A stretch of 64,000 nucleotides of DNA from Sisyra terminalis (taxonomy: Eukaryota > Arthropoda > Insecta > Neuroptera > Sisyridae): NCBI GenBank assembly GCA_958496175.1, contig OY292276.1, positions 60,153,080 to 60,217,079 on the forward strand, in the 5' to 3' direction. The translations under genes and the position numbers were made by a program. Shown piece by piece: positions 50,102 to 61,894 of this stretch; the first letter of the stretch is position 1, and each line of letters starts with the position of its first letter. The notes under the pieces are model-generated. The model was not told where the DNA came from. It searched no databases and saw nothing but the letters and a program-made list of their open reading frames with translations.

Positions 50102-51803
50102 ACAGTCCGTGGAACAAATTGCAAAAATTTTTTTGGAAAAACCTTATGAAAATCTCTTGTAAGAAGCCTCTAAGCACGATTTTCTCTTTATATTGCATTT
50201 AACTCAAGTTTGAGTTCGACAAAATTTTTAAAATTTTTCAGCATTTGGGTAGGTACCTATCTTTAAAAATATATAATTTTCCCTGATTTTCATTATGAAA
50301 ATGTCTAAAATAAAGCCCATACCCTCATTGGCAAGAAAATTTTATCAATGCAATGCGATGACTTGCACCTCATGCAATTTCAAAATGGTGGCCCATGAAA
50401 TTTTTTCGCGAGAACAAAGACCGAAAAATACTTTTGATCTATTACGTGCTTGAAAAATTGAAAAACTGAGATTTATGTGTTTCTGTTCTTTGTCATGAAA
50501 ACTTAAAAAGTTTCAGGAAAATTCTTTTTGGAAAATGTCTTCAGTTGCATATTTCGTAATGACCGTAGTGACGTCACATGTTCGCCATGTGCACTTATGG
50601 CCGAGTAAAAAATATACGCACAAATGGATATTTGAAGTTAATTTTGTAATGATTTTCACGAAATTATCCAACTCCCCGAATGGATTTTCCGGAAAAATAT
50701 CGATTTTCATTTTGATCGATCCGATTGATCTGTCAATGATTGGCCATTTTTGTGCAATTTGCAGTGGCTCCCTCATCAAATTTGTGCATGTGCAAAATCT
50801 CAAAATGGCGATTTGTCTTTGTCCCGTTGCGAGATGATTTCAAAGTGCAAATTTATGAAGTTTTCCACTTACCCAGACCACTGCAATGTGCTGAATCGAT
50901 TCCCGAGGGATTGCACTATCACTTTAACCACTTTACACGATAATTGCAACACTTTTTCCCGATTTTTTGGAGAATTTGTACGGACCGACATTCTCTCAGC
51001 GAAGACCCGAAATGCACTGAAGTGCGGGGGTACCAGTCGAACAAGTTGTGCAGTAGAGATGCTTCTAGAATTCTCGAAAGACGTTCAGGGCTCGACCTTG
51101 AAAATTTTAACAAAATTAAACATCTAATTTAAAATTTAATATTACAAAAATATAAAAATTCATTTTGAAAACTAATAAAATAGTTTAAAAAAATATTTAT
51201 TTGTTATATAATAATAAAATTTATACCCTTTTAAATTGTCGAAATAATAAATTTCGTTAAAGCAATAAAAATCGGTGTATCTATTAAATTTTTCAATAAA
51301 TCATCATTCGTCTTCCCAAAAATTATCAAAGGATAGTCCTGATCCTGATTAATATCGGTAAAGTACCTCTGGTTCTTTCTTTGTCTTTTTTCTGCTCATA
51401 AATTATTTGGGAATAAAATATATGCCTCTCAAATTATCCTATCGATTATCCCCGATTCATCTCGGGAAAAAGAAAATTGTTGAAATGTTTTTTTCGTCCT
51501 AAATATAAACTACCCAGAAAAATTGGGAAAACTTTACATAGAAGCATCAAAATCATTATGGACTTTCTTATCCTTTTAAATTACATATGAAAACAATGTC
51601 TATTATCTCTATTATCCATTCGAATCGAATTTATGGTTCATCTTGGATTGGAAGCCATTTAATTTCCTCCAAGATATCCTGGACAGATTTAGAAAAACTC
51701 TTCAGAACTAAGGACAAAGTTTTAAGTCTTCAAATCTCTTCCAGAGATTTTTTTTTCATACCAACATTTCTATATTTCCTGTAGAGGATCCTCTGTTTAT
51801 GGG
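50102..51803. other. Unassigned sequence with overlapping open frames on both strands
   Basis: Less AT-rich around 50300-51100 than its neighbours, with frames of 96-125 codons on both strands (for example plus 50750-51127 and minus 50803-50513). None shows a domain I know and they overlap one another, so I make no gene call. It could be part of a transposon. Confidence 0.3.
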
Positions 51804-51964
51804 ACCAATGAAAAGTTAGCACCCCGTCGAAGGATTTGCGAACTGGTAATGATCTTAATCTTTAGATCTTTGTTAGGTCGTGACATATCGGACCTTAACT
51901 AACCTAACAATTAAGATCATTACCAGTTCGCAAATCCTTCGATGGGGTGCTAACTTTGCATTGG
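51804..51964. mobile_element. Palindromic MITE with 9-bp target duplication
   Basis: Nearly perfect inverted arms of about 57 bp (ACCAATG, GTTAGCACCCC, GAAGGATTTGCGAACTGGTA, ATGATCTTAAT). Flanked exactly by GTTTATGGG (51795-51803 and 51965-51973). Confidence 0.88.
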
Positions 51965-52679
51965 TGTTTATGGGCCCATTTATTCAACCCTTATTGAAGA
52001 AAATACTTAGTTTTTGTCGTCTAATTCGATCAAACTCCAAGGCTTTTCGGTACCTTGATATTAATTGCCACTAACGGGAAGTTTACCATTCGTACAGAAT
52101 CTCCTACAAAAACGGCTGCAGAAGTCTTAAGCTATGTTAACAATTTATCATTTGACCCTTTTTTTTTGGGGGGAATTTCCACTAAATATTATATCAATTT
52201 TCCCGATTACTTAGTCAGGCAAAATATCCATCAAAATACCTGCAATTTCAGGCGTTTCTTTGGCCTATACCCGCTAGTAATAGATCACTGGAATATTCTA
52301 CATTTATTAGATCCATCCTGGATCATTTATCAAACTTGAAACTTTTCTTAGACTAATTCTTCTAAAGGTATTTGTATTCCTAAAAACCAAATCGTTTGGT
52401 CAAATATTACATTCTATTTATACAAATAAAGTAACGCAATAGAAAAATAATATCAATGCGAAACTTTAACGATCACAATTTGGCTTTTAGGAACATCGAA
52501 AATAGATCAAATTCGCAAATATATAAGAAGATTAATAGTTCTACAATTTAATAGATAATTCCTTACCAACTAATTATTCTTATAATAAAACTTTAAAAAC
52601 TATTTAAAAATATATTTATTTAAATATTTACAATGGATTTTATAATATTTTCAATGCAAATTCGGCTCATATCTCTTTT

Positions 52680-52830
52680 ACGTAGGTCAAATCTGGTAAC
52701 ATTGCATTTTATACTTAGTATTTTATTTAATTCATAAATAATTCGGGCTATATAGCAAATTTAGCAACAAAAAGAACAATTATATGATATTTGAGTTAAT
52801 TAAACAAATTATATAAATTAATTAAACCAT
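52680..52830. mobile_element. Diverged internal part of the hAT MITE seen at 61512
   Basis: It shares CTGG-AA-TTGCATTTT, TTTAGC-ACAAAA and AATTATATGATATT-like blocks with 61545-61690 in the same order. The ends are not preserved. Confidence 0.45.
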
Positions 52831-52904
52831 AAATTCCATATATTAACAAAGAAACAAACAATTACTCTCTTCTAATGCTTTTAAAATTAAACTTTTAGCC
52901 AATA

Positions 52905-53046
52905 AGGGGGCATCCATTAAACACGTGAGACAATTTTATCAAATTTACGATATTTTCCGAGATCATCCCCCTGTTAGATTGTGTAAAATTTTGCTGGACA
53001 CCCCTTTCCCCTCTAATCATCTCAACGTAATTAATGAATGCCCCCT
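52905..53046. mobile_element. TA-flanked MITE, 142 bp
   Basis: Terminal inverted repeats AGGGGGCATCCATTAA and TTAATGAATGCCCCCT, with TA on both sides (52903-52904 and 53047-53048), as for Tc1/mariner-type MITEs. Confidence 0.75.
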
Positions 53047-53103
53047 TATAAATCAGTGATTCATTGTGCGATCGTATCAAGCAAAATACGGAGTTTCATT
53101 GTT

Positions 53104-53250
53104 TTATGTATGGAGGCTCGGCCTAAAGAGGCTCCGTTTACAAGGCGCTTCCATATGTGACTCCACCGTCAACTTTGCCAATGGGCGCTCCGCATCCACC
53201 ACCAAGTGCTCTCATGGTAGGGTCACTCAATGTTAATTTGTTACTAGTTA
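53104..53250 (-). pseudogene. Short coding-like relic, unrecognised
   Basis: Minus strand reads TLDVTSNKLTLSDP, then TMRALGGGCGAPIGKVDGG and ends at a stop near 53140. The GC content is higher than around it. A link to the LGGGC..P region of porphobilinogen deaminase crossed my mind, but too few residues agree. Confidence 0.25.
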
Positions 53251-53489
53251 CATCCAATGTTGTGAAACAGCGCTACGGTAGCATATTCGATATTTGAGGT
53301 GGCAATTAGAAATATTTATTTAATTCCTTGAATTCCTTTTGATTGTCGAGGAAAGCCGTTGAATTTTTGCTAAAACAAATTTACTTCAATTGGTGTAAAT
53401 ACAATAATAATACATTTATACTTTACTGTTTTTTATAAATGTAGCGACCATAATGAAACCGTTATTGATGTCAAAATATAATTTGTAGG

Positions 53490-53931
53490 CAGAGCAGTCG
53501 AAGATACTTTGGGAAAGTATCTAAATACTAGAAAATTTACTTTTAAAAAAGTATCCCAAGTTACTTTGGGTATCTAGCTATACTTAAAAAAAGGAACTTA
53601 AATTACTTAACTTAATTATTTAGTAACTTTGTATATTATGTACCTAAGTTAGGTAATAAGATAATGTATTTCTTGTCTTTATTAATTTAAGAAAAAGGAA
53701 AGTAATGTTGGTCTAAGCCCTTGTGCATACAACACACTTAAAAAAACGATAGAAAATAAACATAAGAGGTTTAAATTGAAATTTAGAACAAAACAAAATA
53801 AAACTTTGTATCTTATCTCTGAGTATCTATGTATCTAAGTTAATTTTCGGTATTTAAGATAAAAAAAAGGAACTAAGATACTATATTTTAGTAATTTTAA
53901 AGTAACTAAGTACTTTTTTCTGACGGCTCTG
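53490..53931. mobile_element. hAT-like nonautonomous element
   Basis: Ends CAGAGCAGTC and GACGGCTCTG are inverted; the interior is rich in AAGTAACT/AGTATC steps, typical of some hAT elements. Flanks TTTGTAGG and TTTACAGG match at 6 of 8. Confidence 0.6.
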
Positions 53932-54133
53932 TTTACAGGTATGGTAAGACATTTTTTGACAGGTAATCCAATTAACGACTGGGCACTTTTCTTTCGGCTT
54001 ATGAATTGAAACTCTTTTACACCATAACTAAAAAGAAAATCAATTAAAAACGGAAAAACTAAAATGGTTTTATTATATTTACCTGTGATGCTTTTAAAAG
54101 TTGTTTATAATCAAAAATGCCATCCTTCTAATC

Positions 54134-55990
54134 CAGTATTTCCCAAATATGGGTTACGACCCACCAGTGGGTCGCAAAGGAGGCAATTCGCCACTGTATA
54201 AGACTTTTTTCTCTACGACAGCTAAGAGGTGGGTCCGGAGATCAAAATTTTGGTATTCCCATGAATCAAAACCTTTTGGCCTAATTTATTTGCGAAAATT
54301 CAATCAAAATTAACAGCAAATACAATAAAATTGCTTCATATCCTTTTAAGGGACGTTAATTACTGGTAAAATTGCATTTTCTACTTTGTATGACGAATAA
54401 ATTGGGCCAAAAAGGTTCTGATCCATTATAATGTGCCAAATCCACAGGAATACCGCAACTTTTGTTTGATGGATCGGAGCGTAGTTAACTTCGGGAACCA
54501 CTGATCTAATCGACAAAATGGGACATAGAACAAAGGGCGATTGCCTTCAATTTTTTACATATTACTCGTTAAATTTTCCAGAGTCCCTTTATAACTTTGG
54601 GTCTTTCTCACGGATTATGTTTTTCCTGCAGTCCTAGAAATTAACATTGCATATCAAAAAGTGATAGATATAAAGTTTTGATAAGTAACTGAATTTAATT
54701 TACCAATGAAATGAAAATGAATTTTGAGTAGGCCTTAATGAGCTGTATAAATATGAGACATTTCCAATAGCATTAGCAATATTATTGCCTTTTTTCCCGA
54801 TAACACCTAAGAGGTTGATTCCAAGCTTGATTTTTTTAGATGGGTCGAAGCTGTCAACTTTGAGAACCACTGATCTAATCGACAAAAGTGGACAGAGAAC
54901 AATTAGCGATTCACTTCAACTTTTAATCGTATTGTCTTGTTAAATTTTCCGGAGTAGCTTTATAACTTTGTTTTACTTTTTCTAAGGTTCGAGCTTTTCT
55001 CATGGATGACGTTTTGCCTGCATTCCTAAAAATTACCATTGGATATTAGAAAGCGATATACATTTTAGCCATCTAACTGAATTTTATTTACCATTGAAAT
55101 TTCGAAGCTCTTCTTATGAAAGTTTAAAGAATTTTCTTTTAAACCGAAGAACAAATAATTCTTCATTAAGTAAGTGTTGTAGGTAAAATAATTCATTTTC
55201 CAAATATCATCCATAAATCATCTTATAGATAGACTGATCCACGGGAATACCGAAACTTTTGTTTGATGGATCGGAGTGCAGTTAACTTCGGGAACCACTG
55301 ATCTAATCGACAAAATGGGACATAGAACAATGGGCGATTCCCTTCAATTTTTTACATTTTCCGGGGTCCCCTTATAACTTCAGGTCTTTCTCACGGACTA
55401 TGTTTTACTTGCATTCCTAGAAAATTAACATTGCATATCAATATAAATTTTAGATAAGTAACTGAATTTAATTTACCACTAAAACGTATTTGAATACTGA
55501 GTGAGGCCTATATGACCATTAGGCATTTCCAATAGCAATAGCAATATTTTTGCCTTTTTTTTCAACGATATCTAAGAGGTGGATTCCAAGATTGATTTTT
55601 TTTACATGGATCGGAACTGTCAACTTTGAGAACCGCTGATCTAATCGGCAAAATGAAACTAAGAACAATGGGCGATTTGCTTCAATATTTTATCATATTA
55701 CTCGCTAAATTTTCCGGAGTCGCTGTATAACTTTGCTTTGCTTTTTCTAAGGTTCGGGCCTTTCTCACGAACTATGTTTTGCCTGTTTTCCTGAAAATTA
55801 CCATTGTATATAAAAAAGTAATATATATTTTAGGTATATAAGTGAATTTTATTTACCACTGAAATTTCGATGCTCTTTTTGCGAAACTTTAAGCGATTTT
55901 CTTTTAAAACGAAGAATAAATAATTCTTCATTAGATATGAGTTATAAGTAAATTAAAGTCTTCAAAATATTATCCATAAATAATCTTATA
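54134..55990. repeat. hAT-like MITE and its 340-420-bp tandem derivatives, four units
   Basis: The first element (54134-54503) has ends CAGTATTTCCCAAA and a GGGAACCACTG complement, with flanks TTCTAATC and ATCTAATC (7 of 8). The junction AACCACTGATCTAATCGAC then recurs at about 54497, 54863, 55288 and 55629. Units alternate between an AACTTCGGGAACC and an AACTTTGAGAACC version, so a two-unit block was duplicated. Confidence 0.65.
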
Positions 55991-58230
55991 GCTAGACTGC
56001 AGTCTACGCAGGATTCTTAGGTTTCCCAGCATCCGCACCAGCTAATCACACCTGCCACAAAATAATATGCAAATACTTAAGTAATAAACTTAAAGATTTC
56101 AAATTTCTATAACAAAAAACGGAAATAAGTCCTGGAAAACTTTGAGCCGTTTGAACTTTGTTGACAATTTTCAAACACGGACGCCATTGTTTCAAATCTT
56201 GACAAAAACAGTTCGTGAATTTTCGGAATAATTCCGATAGAGAATTTCGTCCACCTACAACAAAAGAAGGTCGAAAAATAAACAATTATTTTAAAGATTT
56301 TAACGAAAAAATTATTTTACCGTATTTAGGAAATGCATAAAACTTTAATTCCTTCAAGATTATTGCAAATGCATTGCTGCAAAAACCGTAATTAATATTC
56401 GGAAGACTCCAGTACCAATTCCAAGCCATTCAGATTCAACCGATTTCCGGCGATGATTTGACAAAGAAATTTACCAACAATCAAAAAAATAATTACTGCA
56501 GTCCATTTGACACGCATTTATTTATCGTTTTGCACAAAAAATTTAAAATCAATTGTTGAAAGTAATTAATTATTAATTAATTTTCGCGACGGAAATCTCC
56601 ATTGAGAACTTTCCCGAAGCAATGCCAACTATTCATTTCAACGGATGCACACAGTACAGCCAACAATATCAGGGTTCCCATTAGGGAATTTCAATAATGA
56701 AAAACAATTGATTACCGTTATTATTTAGTTTCAAAATTTTACTAACTATTAATTAAGTAATTAGAATAATCATATTTGAATTTTAAATATTCTTTTGAAG
56801 ATTATTACGATTATATTCAGTGATTTAAAGGTAATAAAACCAAATCTAAATATTTGAATCAAATTAATTTAATGGGATTAAGTTTATGATATAGGTTAAT
56901 TGGATTACCGTTTTTTCCTGATTTTCGGCATTTTCGAAGGATTAAATGCATCTCACTGTTGTTTTTAGTTCTGGTACATCCCAGAGATAAATCTCAGCAA
57001 GCGCTCAATTGACTCCCTGTAGATGATCCCCAGGTGCCCATGTCCACGTGGTTCTATGAATACGGACTATCCTCACACCAACGGATTAAGAATTTCACAG
57101 TTCAAGATTAAATAAATCGATAATTAATCCAATTATATGGTAAACACATTTCGAATTAACATTTCTTTAAGTTGAATAACTTATTTTTACAGGAGAAACA
57201 CCGAGTATTCAAAACGAATGATTTGTTTTTACTGTCTAACGCTCGACGGTGGTGGTCGCTAAAGACTGAAACAGGCGAGGGAAGAAATAGAACTGATAAT
57301 CTACAAACGTAGTGAAAGAACATCTAATTAATTTGCTATGTGCAAGGCAGAGATGGAGAAGGACCAACTAGGAACTAGGCTCTCGTTATATTTCCTCGGT
57401 AGTCTAACGGTAAAAACGAGCCTTTTTTATTATGTAAACAAGTTGAATAAAGTTTCATTTTTTAGTCGCTAAAAAGCAAGGATTAATTACACGTGGAATG
57501 AATAAAACTTTTCGGCGGTAAAACAAAACTAATTGGAAAAGTTGAAGGAAATCTTTTCTTCAAAGGTGAAAGTGTTGAGATGGGTGTAATATTTATTGAA
57601 ATTTGATGAATTTAAATGTTTTTTTCGATTGTAGATGTTCCATAATGTTAATTCATGTGAAAACAGTGAACGATGGTGAACGAATTATCTGGGAAAAGAA
57701 AATGGAAATGTGGAAATGTTAGTTCGAAAAAAATGTGTTAAAATAGGCTTCAGAGCTCCAAATAATTGTTTCAAATCTTTTTTGACGTTTGATATTCTTT
57801 AAGCGTAAACTTCAGGGGAAACCTGAAAAAAAATTCGTCAATTAGATGGAATTTGAAGATCGTAAAAGAATTTTGAAGTTTGTTGTATCTAAATGGTGGT
57901 ATTTGACATTGAATTTAGCGAATTTTCGTTGTTAATTCACATTTTAATGCTTTCTAGAGTTTTAAATTGAAAAAATAAGATTCGGTGAGACATAGGTCTT
58001 AGTAAATGTGTCAAATGAATTCAGGAGATCTGCAAATAGGAAGGAAACTACTCTGTCTTACGGGAAAACCTTTCTTGGATTCGAGAACATTTTAGTTCTT
58101 CCAGGATCTCCCGAATATGAGCAACAGCAAATTTGAGGGATAAAAAATTTAAAGATCATATTACTGGAAAGAAAACCTTCAGCAATTTTAAGCAAAACCC
58201 TGATAAAATTGCTTTCTGAAAAAAAAAAAC
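55990..58230. repeat. Ancient segmental duplication, copy B
   Basis: Counterpart of 29180-32200. Minus strand has FRKFTNCFCQDLKQWRPC; plus strand, after an acceptor ending at 56968, has FWYIPEINLSKRSIDSL, then a stop where copy A reads on, then CPRGSMNTDYPHTNGL. The splice donor of copy A is lost here. It looks more decayed than copy A. Confidence 0.55.
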
Positions 58231-58783
58231 TAAAACAAATATTTCTTTAATACTCCTTCACATGAATCTACTTTTCGAAAATCGCTATTTTTTTCAACGT
58301 AAATAAAACCAAATATATGAATCCAAAAAAAAAATACACTAAATAATATCCAGAAAATCATACATGGTGAATATGGAAGAAGTTCTTCGTAATAAACCCG
58401 CACTATAAATCCAAAATCGGTTAACAACCATAGTCTTCAAATATTGATCAAATTTAAAGACTTCAGCGCTTTTTTTTCTTCTAAAATCGAGATGTAAATG
58501 TTTGCGAACAATTAACAATAATCAAGTTTGAAACTATTGGATAATTCTGAAACTTTTTCGAGCCAATATACGATAGATATATCATGAAAATTGGAATCAT
58601 AATCCCTAATAAAAAACTGAAGTACTTGTACAATACCAATAGTAAATCATAGTTCCTCCAAATTGGTCATAAAAGCAACAGAAAATGGTCGGAAAGAATT
58701 CAATATTTTTCTTCTGGAAGACTGCTAATAAGGTTCGATTAACTTAAACAATTTTTCTTTAAACTAATGCCATTTTTTTTCAG
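58231..58783. other. AT-rich sequence without recognisable gene
   Basis: No open frame, repeat or motif that I can support. Confidence 0.3.
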
Positions 58784-60960
58784 GAAATCTTTCGATTAAT
58801 CTTCGATCTATCAAACTATTCAATTGAACGAGATGCAGCTATTACAAATAAATTAAAAAGACGCAAATTTAATTACCAAAATACTGCAAAACCAACTCTG
58901 GATTCCTGCCATAAAATTTGGCGGCTAAATAGTATTAATTTACAATTGTTTAGTGAAGAAGTTGTGGTTTTTGGATGCAAAACAATGTGTTGATTCGATG
59001 GATGATATTGCCATAGTTTTGCAACTTCTCCGGGTGCTATCTGCAGGATAAAGATGCTCTGATACTTTGAAACTAATTTTCACACTTACCAACACCTGAA
59101 TTCCTCTTCACATCGAAAAACATTCCATGATCGGCTCCCTAGTTCACCGAGCTATATCCATCTCGAAAATAAAAAATATTACTATAACGTTGCGTGGTAA
59201 GAATACGACCGAAGAAAAATTAAATCGAGACCTACTTATGAAGCTTAGAATTTACATGGTCTCGTATCTCGCCCGTATCTACGAGATATATTTGACCGTA
59301 TAGAAATTCAAGGTGATGTTCAAGCCTCCAATACAAATATCGCATATATATTCTTCCGTCTCCGAAGGACAAGGTCTCAATCTTGGACATACCAAGAGTA
59401 TACGATATCCCCTATTCAAATGAACAGATAAATGGGCGAAATTGGGAGATTCATGAATACACGTCTCAAAAAGCATTAGAGAAATGTCAAGTTTGGTAAA
59501 ATTGACCTATCAACTGTAACTGAGGATTGTTTGGCTCTTAGATTGGCTCTATACGATTTGATGTGACCGAAATTCTATCTTTTTTTCGTCCCTTTTTCAA
59601 GAGAAAGTACCGAGAAGGAATAGAGATCCCAAGAATCCTAATAAAATCAACAGAGATCGTGGTCTGGGACTTTATCCAACCTGGAAGGTGATTCTCCTCG
59701 TTTTTCAATTGAATATCTCTTCAACTAAAAAGAGAAAGATTATTTCTTCACCTATTGGTTGACCTGATGCTGTTCTACTTTAACCTTTTCAATGAACAGT
59801 GATTCATAGGTAAGATGGCTGGAAGATTATCTTATGTTACGCCCTGAAGATAAGACACGAAGAGGTTGCCAAACTTCGGTGTCATCGTCCATCAAATCAA
59901 CATTCGTTTTTGAATTTGAAAGCCATATCCTTTCAAGAGTTTTAAGTTGATTATGACCAACTGAGAAAACCTTAAATCTAAAGAAGAATGATTTCATATT
60001 CGATGAATTTATTTGAGAGTATGACAATAATGCATCACTGATGAAATCTATCGGGATCCAAATTCTTTGGATTTGAATTTACAATGGTAAAATGAGAATA
60101 AAAACGAACCTAGGCAGCACTAAGAGGTGATAATTGACTTATACCCATGAGAGTTACCTGGTGGACTATTTCGAACACTCATTTGCATATTGTTGCGCCA
60201 AATAATTGCTAGCTGAGACGATAGTGGAGGTCCTGGTGCCATGGAAGCGTAGCCTGAATAAGGATCCATATTTTGCATAGCATAACAAGCATAGCAGCAT
60301 TTGGAGAAGTATTGGTCGGAAGAAAGTTTCTTTTCAAATTAGATATGGCTCCAGCAAGGTTTGTAAATTACACAGGTTGCTCCATTAGAAAAAAAATATG
60401 ACGTCATACGAAGAATTTTGAAATTTGAATCAGTCTGAAGATATGTACGAATTTCTTCTGGGTACGTCACGTACCCACCATGAGGCCACCTGTGTATTTT
60501 ATAAGTCTTGTGGCTCCAGTACCTTCTGAAAATGGCTATTGACAATAATTAGGATCACCGGTTCTACCTGGTAAGCCCGAATTGCCATTACTGCTACCGT
60601 TTACCGTTTAAATGTATTTTATTTGATGTTAAGATGATGATGCAGCTGAAGATGTGTTATACTTAGCCGATATACAACGACCACTACATATTCATCGGCG
60701 TTTTACTATCAACATTTGACGAATTCATTTTCATCGATGATGTATTAAATATTACTACTACTGTAATTTATATGGAATAATTTATTACCTTTGTGTACCG
60801 GGCGGAGCTACCGGGCTTGAGGTGGTGGAAGAATCTTCGGAGAATACACAATAGACGCTGCATATACCAACTGTTATGGTGGTGGTGGATGGCTTACAAT
60901 TGGTGAAAAACTCCCAAAGATTGGCAGGAAAGAGGAGCCAGAGGAAACGGAATAATAAGA
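58784..60960. pseudogene. Gene-like fragments on both strands, unrecognised
   Basis: Plus 58784-58993 is open for 69 codons after a strong TTTTTTTTCAG acceptor and starts EIFRLIFDLSNYSIERDAA. On the minus strand several stretches look exonic: 59130-59090 (GADHGMFFDVKRNSGV, ending in a GTAAGT donor), 59950-59830 (KTLERIWLSNSKTNVDLMDD), 60330-60165 (MQNMDPYSGYASMAPGPP, ending in a GT donor) and a Gly-X-Y snippet NGNSGLPGRTGDP at about 60555-60595. Stops and frame breaks separate them and a MITE interrupts one. I read this as a broken minus-strand gene, but cannot name it. Confidence 0.22.
60356..60510 (+). mobile_element. MITE copy 3 of the 9-bp-TSD family
   Basis: Same family as 5446-5599 and 14064-14217, flanked exactly by TGGCTCCAG (60347-60355 and 60511-60519). 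It interrupts one of the gene-like fragments. Confidence 0.88.
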
Positions 60961-61511
60961 GCCAATCTTTTCTAAAGAAAATATGGACCTTTTCATTCGA
61001 ATTGGACTATTTATATGTTTTTTTTTAGGGTAAGATCATCAAAATAAGTCTGTCAACTTCTGTTTGGTTAATAAACATAAAATTTACAATTTTTTTTATA
61101 GATTTTCCGGTGGAAAATGTTGCTGCCTATCTTTTACGGTGCTTATCTTCGATGGATATTTTCTCCAACTTAAATTCTATTTGCACTAGGTGTAACTATA
61201 AAATGAAAACTTTCAGAGTTTCCTTATGAACTTATAAAGTCGGTAGAAATATTTGATGATGACTGAAACTTGGATTTTCTTATTTCCACTAGATTGCCCC
61301 TATAATATGAGATGGGAACCTAGAAAAACATTATTTGTAATATAAACTATCTAAAGAAACTTTTACTAAGTAATAAAGGCCTCAAATCTATAACTATCTT
61401 ATGAAAATTTCATGGTAAGAATCATTGAATCAATTCTTTCATCTTAAATGACTTATTTCATTTTTGTTTTAGTACACTACGTTAACAATGGCCACAAGAG
61501 ATGAAAAATCC
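60961..61511. other. AT-rich sequence without recognisable gene
   Basis: The stretch 61370-61490 resembles 32340-32480 (GTAAGAATCATTGA, AATGACTTATTTCATT), so the segmental duplication may extend here. Nothing else is seen. Confidence 0.35.
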
Positions 61512-61736
61512 GGCTCATGTGTACTTTAGCACACCCACAATCTGGCAATGTTGCATTTTCGACTTTGTTTTTAATTTAATTCGCGATTAAATTGGTCCAT
61601 AATGAAAATTTAGCCACAAAAGAGAGAATTATACCATATTAGAATTGAATAAACAAAAATATCGCGAATTAAATTAAAAACAACGTCGAAAATACAACGT
61701 TGCCAGATTGTGGGTGTGCTAAAATACACTTGAGCC
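61512..61736. mobile_element. hAT-type MITE, 225 bp, with perfect 8-bp target duplication
   Basis: Long inverted repeats open with GGCTCATGTGTACTTTAGC at the left and the complement of GGCTCAAGTGTATTTTAGC at the right, and continue for about 70 bp. Both sides carry AAAAATCC (61504-61511 and 61737-61744). A solo terminus of the family lies at about 30950-31000. Confidence 0.92.
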
Positions 61737-61894
61737 AAAAATCCTCATATAAATGATATCCAAACCAGAGGAGAGACGATCCAAACCCGAAACTAAGATT
61801 CTTTAAACAAATCCCATTCACTTGGCAACAAATTCAGTCATAAACTTGTCACTTTTACTCGGAAAATTCGAAATTTTATGTGTACGAAAGAAAA

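Noticed and set aside
50513..51127. Protein genes in the 50.5-51.1 kb region
   Set aside because: Open frames overlap on both strands, lack known motifs and have no supporting splice pattern.
53104..53250. Porphobilinogen deaminase fragment
   Set aside because: Only the GGGC..P portion is reminiscent; the invariant flanking residues are missing.
60339..60545. 68-codon minus-strand frame as a gene
   Set aside because: It is the translation of the MITE at 60356-60510, and the same peptide appears at the other two copies.
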